Source: Selaginella moellendorffii
Taxonomy: Eukaryota > Streptophyta > Lycopodiopsida > Selaginellales > Selaginellaceae
Direction: 5' to 3'
DNA: 64,000 nt
Assembly (NCBI RefSeq): GCF_000143415.4
Contig: NW_003314268.1
Span: 717,389 to 781,388, forward strand
In this document: positions 21,203 to 31,277 of the stretch, piece by piece
Numbering within the stretch: position 1 is the first letter of the stretch
How the letters are laid out: every line of letters starts with the position of its first letter
Translations under genes and position numbers: made by a program
Notes under the pieces: generated by a model
What the model was told of the DNA's origin: nothing
Database searches by the model: none
Seen by the model: only the letters and a program-made list of their open reading frames with translations

Positions 21203-21925
21203 TTCCACTTTAATAATGAAAAGACTACAACATAATCATTTTTTAACAATGTCTAAAAACTATGCAAATATGTATAAATCTTTTTGAAACTTTTGTTATC
21301 ATGGAGTAGTTCACCTTCATTGGTTGCAACGTATGGCTAATATACACAATAGAATTGTATTAACCAAACACAATCATACTCTCTTGCATCAACACACCTT
21401 TGAGGTAATATCAAAAAGCATCTACAAAAGGTTGAGTGTAGTCAAAATACTCAAAAACTAGAAAAGTTGTCAACACATCTTTGAGATCTGCGAATGCCTG
21501 TTCACAATCCCAAATTAGATGAAAAATAATATGAACAACTTCATTAATGCTTGCAATGATAAAAAAAGACAATAACATGAAAAAGATATTGCACCTTGCC
21601 AAGAAAGTGTTGCATATTGTTCACGCACTTTGGAGTAAAGAACTTCATAACATTTACAAGTTTGTCAGAATCAATTTGTAAATTTTCATGAAAAATATAA
21701 TACTCAAGATATATGCATTTTAACCGTATCAATGTCAAACTAACTTCCTATAACTGATCCTAATGTTTTACAAAACACCACAAGTGTGTTCCTCCTATGG
21801 CCCCTTAAAGTGGATCAAGACATTATCAATGAAATTAATAGTCACTTTTAACATATTGTAAAGAATATCATCCAAAAAGTCTCTAAAGAATTATTCAATC
21901 TATACAGCATCACCAAAAATTCATA
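21203..21925 (-). pseudogene. Ty3/gypsy reverse transcriptase-RNase H remnant (unit B)
   Basis: The same domain as at 347-1060, with two better-preserved minus frames: 21544-21738 (LEYYIFHENLQIDSDKL.. then CVNNMQHFLGKVQYLF) and 21411-21602 (LIWDCEQAFADLKDVL then FEYFDYTQPF). Together they cover the C-terminal palm/thumb of reverse transcriptase and the start of RNase H. A one-base shift separates them. Inactive copy. Confidence 0.75.
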
Positions 21926-22994
21926 TAAATTAAATGGGTTATAGAAAGTAATATTTAGAACATCCTCCTTATGTAAGCAACTAAATCACTTAACCACACC
22001 TTTGACTATTTGGAGGAGTTTCACTCACCATTTTTATAAATTTTATTCCCATCTTAAAGACTTGCTAGCCTCATGAATGACTTATATACCACTTAGCTTT
22101 TGCACTTGGTCCAAATGCTCCATATGTTCAATCCCATGATAAACACTTAAAGATACCAATGACATATCATCTTATTGCACTAAGGTTATATCCATTCACC
22201 TTTATCTAATTAATAGCCTAAAACCACCTATACCACAATGTTGTCTTCCAAAGACTTTGCCATCTATCCATGAGTGGTCATCCTATGACCACATCTTAGC
22301 ATCCTTAGGATGCCCAGAGACATAAAGAACACCCTTCCTTGATATCCATTTTTCAGTCCCACCTAATCTCTTTCCATCCATAGCTATGATTGCCAACACT
22401 ACTACTGGGTTAAGGCCCAAAGGCCTGAAGGCCTAACCACTAAGTCCTATCCACCTCTAAAACTTCCTTGCCACGTGACTATATGTTTGGTCACTACACA
22501 AGAAAACTATTCCTTTTCCTTTCCATAGTCTGGGACTTTTGGATAATATTTCGAAACACTATAGCCCAATACGAACCTCATGGGTACTCTCCCCACTTTC
22601 TACCTCTAAGTGATCTATCCATGTTGCTAGAGCGAAGTTCCAATGAGCCATGCTAGGTATCCAAGTAGGTAATAACACCTACACTTGTATGAGACACAAA
22701 TCCTTAAGCCCTAAACTCTAGACCACTTAAACATTTTAAAGGAAATTAAAACCTTTCTACCTTTGCTCTTCTTGCATCCTCAAACAATAGCTGCTAAGAG
22801 GGTGCCATGTGGTAGTGGCTGAAATGGAAGCCAAACAAGTGTAACACATTTGGACTAAAAGCTCTAACTCGAAAAGTCGAGAGTAGGAGTGGAACTCCCA
22901 TTAAAATGCTCAAGGAATAAGCATAAAGCAATTAATAAGCAAGCCTCTCGAAAAGGGAAACAAAAGGATCAACATATGACACATAGAAGTGTCA

Positions 22995-23335
22995 GAATTG
23001 AGTCCGAGATGGACCCGAGATAGAGTCCGAGAAGGAGTCCAAGATAAAGTCCGAATTGGAGTTTGAGATGGATGTGAAATGGAGTCCGAGAAAGAGTCTG
23101 AGATGGACCCGAGATGGACCCAAGATGGAGTCTAAGATAGAGTTTGACATGGACCCAAGATCGAGTCTAGATGGAGTCTAAGAAGCAGTTTGAGATGGAG
23201 CATAAAATAGAGCCTGAGACGGGGACCGGGTCGGGACCAAGATAGAGGCTGAGACCCAGACCAAGATAGAGGCTGGGACCAAGTCCAAGACCATGTCCAA
23301 GACTTAGTCCAAATTTGAGTCTGAATCCGAGGTGA
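22995..23335 (-). repeat. 12-base minisatellite-like tract (unit B)
   Basis: Degenerate GAGATGGA/GAGTCC units as in unit A, with unit-specific losses. In the coding direction a 75-codon frame (23132-23359) reads as Trp/Ser/Thr repeats (WTKSWTWSWTWSQ). Confidence 0.6.
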
Positions 23336-23812
23336 AAGCCCAAAGCAATCATTTCCCAAGTGAGCTTTAAAAGGATAGTAAGGGGAGGACTTCAGTGGAA
23401 ATAGTTTGGCTAGTAAAGCCAGTGTGGCTAAAGAAGGTTATACCTATGTGGTGGGTGATAATATAACTATTGAGGAGTTCAAGACTAAAGTGAATATGGA
23501 TGAAAGTGGGGTAACTTGGTGAAATATTCAAGAGCCAACTCTAGCTCCCCCAAGAAATCGAATAATCAATGCTCCCAATCTAAGTATGGGTGGCACTACC
23601 TACTTGAATACCTGGCATGACTCATCAAAACCTTGCTCTAGCCATATGGCTAGGGCACCCAAAGGTAGAAGGTGGAAAGAGTATCTATTAGGGCATTTTT
23701 TAGCCCCAACTATGGATCCATCCCTCATATATAAACTCACAAAGCCAGAATTTCAAACTCAACTACAAGAGAAAATGGGGAGGACCCTTGATATTTTACC
23801 CTCGCATGGATT

Positions 23813-24064
23813 TTATACAATCATTTGGAATATTTTGAGAATCAAAATATCCTCTCCCTCTCTCTCATGACACCCATATCTACAACTCGGGAGTAGGAGT
23901 AGTAGTGGGAGTAGGAATAGAAATAGGGGTAGAAGTAGGAGTAAGAGTGGGGCAAGAGTAGGGTTAGGAGCAAGAGTAAGAGTTGCTTCTTTAGTTGCAA
24001 CACGTGATGCGAGGAGAAGGTAGCATGAGCTAGTGCCACAACAAGCAATTACTGGTGGGTGCAC
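23813..24064 (-). other. Leucine-tract open frame over a hexanucleotide repeat (unit B)
   Basis: An 83-codon frame equivalent to 2936-3172, with the CTC/CTA-encoded leucine run at about 23888-23990. It keeps the frame despite insertions and deletions in the repeat. Confidence 0.4.
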
Positions 24065-24783
24065 AAGACTTTGGTGTGCAAGAACCCATGGCTAAGATGC
24101 TCCCATGTGCTAAAATGTAGTGTCTAGAGTGGGTAATTGTTGAAACAAAGAGAAATGGAAAAGAAAACAAGAGATGGAAATAAAAAATAAAATAAAGATG
24201 AAAGTAGAAGATGGGAAAGGAGTTTAAAGTGCAAAGATACAGGGAAAACCCAATGGGAAACTATGTGGTTGAATTAGATACTCAAGAAAGTAGGAAAAGA
24301 GGGAAAAAAGAGGAAAAAAGAGCAAAAAAACCAAATGGAAAGAAGCTCAAACACTCTGGAAAGTGAATATGCAAATGCAACCTCAAGCTCATGTAATTTG
24401 TGCTCGAAACTTTGGCTGAGAATGAAGAAGAAAACATAGGGACTGTATTGCCTAATGGTGGTAACTATGAAATAGAAAATGAACTATAATGGAAGAAAGT
24501 GATGATAGGGGATCTTAGTAGATGGATGATATGATTGAGTGTGTCCAAGGATAGGTTCTAATCTGATGTAGTGAAATGTGAAGTCATAGCTACTGCTCAC
24601 ACCAAAAAATATTGGACTATTGCTCAAAAGGTGGCAAATTGCTTCACCTATGATTTGAGCTGGAAGAAAATGGTGTTAACTTTGTTGGCCACACCTCTGA
24701 AAGCAATTGGATGGCCTCTACAATCAGGCTTTTCTACTAGAAGAAGAAAATAGTTCTAAAGAGAAGAAAGTTGCAATATGTGA

Positions 24784-25041
24784 CTAATCCATCAAATATC
24801 TCACATGTTGTGCATGAGAATATCTTGATTTGTGTTTTTGCTTATCTGGAAGAGCCTTTATGATGAAGTGTTTTCCCCAAATATCTAGTATAAATGGATG
24901 ATGAATGGTGGAAAATGTGAAAGATATTATTAAGTATGTGTAGTGTGTGGTAGGGAATTCTAGAGTATAGATGATATAGAATGGTGATGAAAATGTGAGG
25001 ATGGAATTGATGTAGAGAAAAAAGCTAAAGAAATGAAGCAC
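24784..25041 (-). other. 85-codon open frame (unit B copy)
   Basis: The counterpart of 3901-4158, same length, with several amino-acid replacements (for example LYINSIL for PYISSIL). No known family. Confidence 0.35.
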
Positions 25042-26051
25042 AAATCAACAAGAGTCGAGAAATTTTCATACATTCAATAATGCAGCTAGAGCATGTTCAT
25101 TAAAAGAGACTTTCTCCACATAATTCCTTGGCTTAAAAAAGATGTAAAAAGAGTGAGAGCAGAAGAAAAACAAAAAAAAACAAAAAAAAGTAAAAAAAAT
25201 GAGTAGTGCAAGCAGCTTTTGTGATGGGTGATGATGATGGAAGCGCCAAGAGGATGCAAGGCATCCTATAGAAGGCCTAGAATGCCGCTAAAACTGACTT
25301 ACTCACCCTCAAGTGCTAGATTGCATCGAAAATGCCTAAGGTGGTGAATAATGTCACTGTAAGAGAATCTAAGATGCTAGAACTGCTTGGAAGGATGGGA
25401 GCCTCCTGAGGATGGTAGAAAGTGTCCCCAAGGACATATGGAAGTCATCATGTGTTGCTGATGAAGTGTCGATAGTGTCGGAGAATGCTTTGAGTGTTGT
25501 AGCAGGATGAAGTTGGGATCCAGCCATGAACCTAAGTTTGGGAAGAGCTAAGATGAGGTGCCAAGTTGGGAGAAACTCCAAGGAAAAGTTGAGATGCTAC
25601 TAGAAAATGCCTACCACCTTTATGTCATGGTCGTATCCCAAGTGAGTAGCAAGGTTGGACTGCAGGTCTGGGGTGAGAAGTGCCACCAAAAGTGTAGTCA
25701 CTAAGCTGGAAAGTCAAAAGTGTACTCAAAGAGAGTGAAAAAGTTATGCTCTCCAAAATGTTATTAATGCCTTGTGACCCTATTTCATTAACAGCTCCAA
25801 AACTACTATATAAATGCTAGAGTTAGAAAAGTGCTTGGAGAATCCACCACTTGGACAAAATCCTCACTATGCTGCAGCAAAGGAATTGATGTGAAATCCT
25901 TAGATGTGTTGAAGCCAAGGGATTTCTAAACTTGTGTAGTGATGACAAAGAAGTCAAGTGTTAATGTAATCCAGTCCATGTTGAAGAAGTCAATCATATT
26001 GCAGTCAACAACTTAGATCTCCAGCAGTGTGTCATCTTCGATAAGTTTCAA

Positions 26052-26179
26052 GAAAAAAACCTTGAGAGCCTAGACAACTTTAATGATAGAAGAAGCATCC
26101 ACTTAAGACAAGCTAGATGGAAGTAGAGAATGATCATGGGTATTGAGAAGAGTTGCTACATAGATGCCATTAGTAATTG
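26052..26179. repeat. Perfect 128-base inverted repeat, left arm
   Basis: The reverse complement of this stretch is identical, base for base, to 26712-26839. The left arm is the native position (end of the protease remnant, as in unit A at about 4955-5085). Confidence 0.95.
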
Positions 26180-26500
26180 TTGATTCTCCCTTGGCCCAAG
26201 TTGTCATGTAAGTCCGTCCTAAGATGATGGAGTCCTTTAACTTGCCAAATCCTAGCTGTTGGAAGTCCACAACAAGGAAATTTAGCATGGAAACCACTCC
26301 TTGCACCAAGATCTTGACATTTTAACAGATGCTTGTAGGGACAATTCAGTGATTGGCAAACATTTTGAGGATGACAATTGTGTTTCTCACCACTTCCAAG
26401 CCACTAAATGTGCCAAGTTGAGGGAGATGATGTTGCTCTAGGATCTAGAATCAAGTAATGCTTGTGTTGTCAAAGATCTATCGCTGATGTGGACCTCCAC
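26103..26500 (-). pseudogene. Ty3/gypsy retropepsin-like protease remnant (unit B)
   Basis: The equivalent of 4978-5420. The active-site codons at 26452-26444 again read D-S-R and are followed two codons later by TAG where unit A has CAG; unit D shares that stop. The C-terminal frame 26103-26309 ends LLPSSLS at a TAA, earlier than in unit A. Confidence 0.6.
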
Positions 26501-26711
26501 AAAGAATGCTTTGGGATCATGAGTGGTCTGAGTGTTGATGATGTACATGTCATGCTGATGTTCCACAGAAATGCCTGTGGACTTGGCAAAAGCCTTCAGC
26601 TAAGGAGTAAAACCGGGTACATATTGCAAAAACTCACCAAGTATGATCTAGACTAGTGTGTCAACAATCTATGCAAGAACCTCTTGTGGGACTCGAGATA
26701 ATTGTCAACCT

Positions 26712-26839
26712 CAATTACTAATGGCATCTATGTAGCAACTCTTCTCAATACCCATGATCATTCTCTACTTCCATCTAGCTTGTCTTAAGTGGATGCTTCT
26801 TCTATCATTAAAGTTGTCTAGGCTCTCAAGGTTTTTTTC
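26712..26839. repeat. Perfect 128-base inverted repeat, right arm
   Basis: An inverted copy of 26052-26179 that interrupts the region between protease and gag. Units A and D have other sequence here, so this arm is the inserted one. The arms are 532 bases apart. Confidence 0.95.
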
Positions 26840-27394
26840 ACCCACATTGAAAGTTGGATGAATATCTGGTTGTTGGATTTGAAGTTGTGGCCAAGGATGT
26901 GGGTGGCGCTGCAAATACCGAAGCATGGGGTAATTTGCATGCCATGAGAGATGGGGAAGTTCTGAAAACTAGAGCTGGATCCTGCTCACCATCAATATTT
27001 CGGGCTAAAGGAGAAACCTTCTTGTGCCCTTGAGTCATAGCAGCCATTTTATAACCGTCCTCTACAACATAAACTATGTTGACGTGCATTGGTGTCTTTC
27101 CACAGCTCGACAAAGGGGTGTCTTCAATCGCTTTCTACTCCAGTTGTTGCTGGTATCTATCTCTAGCCATGGAAGAAATATGTTGTCTGCTAGAAGTTGC
27201 TGTTGAACATGCTGGACAGAAGGTGGTCGAAGTTCTAAGTGAAGCTTCCAACATCTCTCTATGCTGTGCGTCATAACATCATAATGCGAGTAAGTACCAA
27301 GAACGAGGAGGGAATCTTAGTCTCTTTGCCTACTGTAAGTGGCATACTCTAAGCTCCTCAAGTAGCTTCTCTTGCATTTATCACTGTTGCTAGA

Positions 27395-27497
27395 TGATCT
27401 CCTTGTATCTTGCAAGCTCTGATAATGCCTTCTCAATCATTGAGGGAACTCTATCATCACTGTGCAAGGCTAGAGAAGAATGGATCATGGTAGCACG
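27395..27497 (-). pseudogene. Truncated gag end (unit B)
   Basis: Only the C-terminal part of gag survives (minus-strand segment ending in the MIEKAL.. region). It is cut at about 27497 and followed by about 20 bases of filler before sequence equivalent to 8597 begins. About 2.35 kb present in unit A (6247-8596) is missing. Confidence 0.6.
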
Positions 27498-27739
27498 ATC
27501 ATGGTATCAATAATGGATCAACCTTAAGTCCAATCTAACCTGAGGAGGGGGATTAGGAGAAAATTTATAAATCTGTAGATGGATGGTTAACACTTCATTA
27601 CTCATGCAGTAAGTAGTTAAATCCAAGTAGAACCAAGTAGGAGATGGTATAATAAGTGGGGACCTTGGCAAGGGAACTTAATTAATGCCAAGGCAAAGGT
27701 GGTCGAATAGAAAAGGTAAGTTGGCAAATTAGAAAAAAA

Positions 27740-28612
27740 ATATTTATGGCTTATATCAAACTCCAAACCCTTTGTGCAACAAAATGAAGATTTGGTACGC
27801 ACTTAATATCTTTTACGAACACTAACTCCCCATATCCAACTTTTGCATGTAAAATAGTATTAGATGGTGTTTAGCCCAATTCTGGCATACTGGTGGCCTA
27901 TAACAAAAAGATGGATACCCCACTGACTAAAGCAACATGGAACTTGAGATTATTCCTAAGCTAGATGCAGAATCATGGCAATACAACTTAGCAGGAGCCA
28001 AATTAATATTTTAGATGGTCAACAATGCTTCCAAATACTATCTTTATTATACATTTAGAACCCCCCACAACCCCTCATCCCTCACCCTAGAAAAATGTAT
28101 GCTTTTAGGCTTTCACCCCAATCTCAAGAACTAGTTTATGGGATTTGAAAATTTACTAGATATGGAATAGAACTAAATTGTGAATTGGGATGTAGGAACA
28201 ACACTATGGTAGTCTCTAAATTCCATAGATATGCCTTTTAGATAAATTTAACCACTTACTATAAATAGCACAAAGGACTGAATGGAACTAATACATAAGG
28301 TATGATAGTGAGGCTGTTTGGTGCACACAATAAGCTATCATAAAGCATTATTGAGGAACTATACTCAACATATGAGTGTTCTTGTCTTTAGCTAGTGCAA
28401 CATATAACACATTTAGCTAATAATATATAAAAAAATTTCATCCTTATGCTTGTTTAGTTTAAGTATACTTAAGATGTCCAATTAACTCCACGAGCATAAG
28501 AGGAAACAATAATAAAGTGGTGCAACTGTATCGACCTTTATGGCAGAAGAGAGAGTGTCCAAAAGTACTGGTTAACAAGTATTTTTTGATACATGAAGCC
28601 ACATTTATGATA
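27740..28612 (-). mobile_element. Diverged LTR related to the 40-47 kb element (copy 2)
   Basis: The paralogue of 8820-9624, without the assembly gap. Bases 28418-28585 supply the sequence missing from copy 1. It sits at the same place relative to the gene block, so it was present before units 1 and 2 diverged. Confidence 0.55.
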
Positions 28613-28849
28613 TTTTACAATATATGCCCAATGTACATGATAGAATGATGCTAATTAGGCATAATTATGCTAATTGTGAAATTTTGGAATTTGGTGAATA
28701 TAAAGTTCTACTTGGACTTTTAATACAAAAAAATACACTAAGAATATTAGGAAATCCTCTTGATTGGAACTTTGGACACATCTAGAAGGATTTTTGTTGA
28801 GAAGAAACAAATTAATATCCTTGCAAGGACTTTATATTGCCAAAGTAAC

Positions 28850-30138
28850 CTAGTGTTCTGGAAATTCTAGCATCTTTGTCAAGCTCTTCTAGTCAAGCTG
28901 GTAAGACTCACTAGTCTATTGGTATTTAGAAGTGCCCTTATAATAAAGTTGGTTGGGCTCACTAGTCCTTTAGGGGGTTTTTTCTAAAATCTAAGAGCAT
29001 TCGATTCCTCATGATTGTCAAGAGTCTATAATAGAAGCATGTGATTTTTAACTCTATGACTTTCTTTTAGCCAATTCACCAAATTCACCTAGGTGTTAGG
29101 ACCAAACATTACACAATAAATAAAATATTGAACACATGCCATCTACAAGATCTCTTCTAGTTATGATGTCTATAGGCAAAACTTTAAAACTATAGTTAAA
29201 ATATAAAGAACAAAGAAGCAATTAAAAACACAAAGGCTTTGATTTTCTTACTTTCCCAAACATTTCAATCAGCAATGTTAATCTAACTTTTCTTTGATCC
29301 CTTGGGCAGTTTTCCACCATAAAGGATCAAAGGACAATAGTATTATTGATGGGAGAGGGAAAGAAAATACAAAAGAAAGCCTTAGGAAAAGTAAAGAATA
29401 ATTGAGTAAGTGAGTGTTGTGATGGAAAGTAATAAGTTTTAATCTTTAGGCAGTAGTTCTTCTTTGTACTCACTCATGTTGGTGTTGTTGGAGTTTTTGC
29501 TTCACATAAATATCCTATTTAAATACTATGACTTATTAAAGAATTAAAAAACTATATCTTTAATCTAATTTTAAATCCATTTTTATTTATTTAAAATATA
29601 AATTTTTTATTACTTTTATTGTAACAATTACTATAAAGTTTTTGACATTAATTGGTATATTGAGAATTTTAAAATATCATTATTTTAATATTTTTTAGAT
29701 AAAATATATATTATTATCAGCTAATGCAATTGTAAAAAATTTAGTAGTTGTATACCAGTCTGGTGTTATACTTTAAGAATACCTTTATATTGTGTGTGTG
29801 TGTGTAACTAAATATATATATTAAATTATAATATTTTCTCAAGAAACATAAAATAGTGAAACTAATAAAACTTTATTACAAATAAAAATTTGCTTTAAAT
29901 ATTAGCATTCTTGATTTCATAGATTTTAAGAACCCATAAAAATATAAACTTGCAACATAATAACTAAATAAAGGAAAATGTCAAAGGCCAAATGTAAAGA
30001 GTAAAAAGAATCAATTAATAATCAAATTTCTACTTGGATTACAATTCTCAATTTAATCAGTATTTAGTAGGAACTTTTATTTATAATAACCAAACGAAGA
30101 CAAGTGTTTCTACTTATCAATTTCCTATACAAGAGTAT
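28850..30138. other. AT-rich left flank of gene block 2
   Basis: The counterpart of 9864-11130, with scattered substitutions and small indels. A (TG)n run of about 15 bases is at 29791-29805. No gene is supported. Confidence 0.5.
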
Positions 30139-30402
30139 CTAAAAGAGTGCTTGTGTGTGGAGGCTGGTAAAATGTTGCAATGCTGATCTATCTATCAAAC
30201 TGCAAGAAATTGCAGAGGTGAAGGGAAGTCTCTTGCCAATTGTTACAAGTGCGATGGCCCTTAGACTCTCGTTCACGATTTGAAGCTTTCTTTGATGCTC
30301 ATGAACAGCAATCTTACAAGTTTGATTGGTGGCGACGTGCAGAAATTTAGTTTTTTTCCCATACAATGGTAACAACTTTGACTGTCTGGAAAGCCTTTTC
30401 AT
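30139..30402 (-). CDS. Unrecognised terminal exon candidate, block 2
   Basis: The counterpart of 11131-11380, open for 87 codons. Eleven bases (GGAGGTGGGCA in block 1, plus strand) are missing just upstream, which removes the pyrimidine tract of the presumed splice acceptor and joins extra codons to the frame. If the exon is real, this copy is probably mis-spliced. Confidence 0.3.
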   Translation of the reverse strand: MKRLSRQSKLLPLYGKKTKFLHVATNQTCKIAVHEHQRKLQIVNESLRAIALVTIGKRLPFTSAISCSLIDRSALQHFTSLHTQALF

Positions 30403-30745
30403 CCGCTTATGACCTTCTAGACCAAGTCAAATGGCTTTATACCATATGGAACAACTGGAGGTGCGTACATACTAGCTCCTGAGTTCTTGCTCTAACGTGG
30501 TGTCGTGGTGTCGTGTGCCTGGGTGCCTAGAAAGTCGAACACCTTCGCTATCACCATCGTTACCCCACAGTCCAGCAGGAGATTTAAGGCAAAGCGTCCT
30601 TTATCAACGTGCACGTCTTCAAAGGCTTTGGAATTCTTCTAGTCTCATGTGATTTTGCTTTTTCCCAGAACCACTGGAGGTTCTTGTTAATAGTATGACT
30701 CTCATCATTGTTTTTTCTTGTTTCGTTCTTTTTATTTCACAGGTG

Positions 30746-31049
30746 GAGCTGCTAAATTCCCAGTGGATTGAAGATCGTTCATTTGGTCGGGTCGGTTCAA
30801 ATTTACATGCTATGTGATGGTAATGCGTCTGGAGCAAACTATGTAAGATCTTATTTTCCTCAGCTGGATTTGTTTTTCCATTTTCTAATCAAGTTACGGG
30901 GACAAACTGATCAGGAATCCTTGCAAACGTACAAGAAGATCCACGATGTTAGAGACAAGTCTACAGATTGCAAATATTCTGTTTTTCTTGGTAAAGTTCA
31001 CGAGTTTTTCGGGGGATGCCTTGCCAAGCGGCTGCGCCGCAAGCCCTAG
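30746..31049 (+). CDS. Unrecognised plus-strand exon candidate, block 2
   Basis: The counterpart of 11749-12061. The first 70 or so codons are the same, but a local replacement at about 30977-30990 changes YSAYMVKF to YSVFLGKV and shifts the end of the frame to ..RLRRKP. Confidence 0.3.
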
Positions 31050-31277
31050 CGTGCTCTAGGTATCATCTTGTTGCTAGGATCAAAGTCGGATCTCGGACCT
31101 TTCAGAGATTCAAACATTATGAATTTGAACATTAAATCATCGTTTTTACAGCTAAATCAAAGAAAATGATATGAAAAAAACTATCACGAGTCTGAACTAT
31201 TCCGCTGCTCACTGCTCTTTAGCTGCTTCCACTTTTCCTTTTGAAGCTGCTGCCCCTGCTTGGTTTAAGAAATTTTT

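Larger units (their letters stand above)
19022..27500 (-). mobile_element. Decayed Ty3/gypsy retro-unit B
   Basis: The most complete pol in the window: from high to low coordinate, a truncated gag end (27395-27497), protease (about 26500-26103), spacer with simple repeats, reverse transcriptase and RNase H (21925-21203), a MITE-like and a TRIM-like insertion, then integrase (20246-19270). It is more diverged from units A and C than those are from each other. Gag is cut at about 27497, and the sequence passes through a short filler into gene block 2. Stretches 21926-22990, 23340-23810 and 25050-26040 are shared spacer without recognised domains. Confidence 0.75.
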
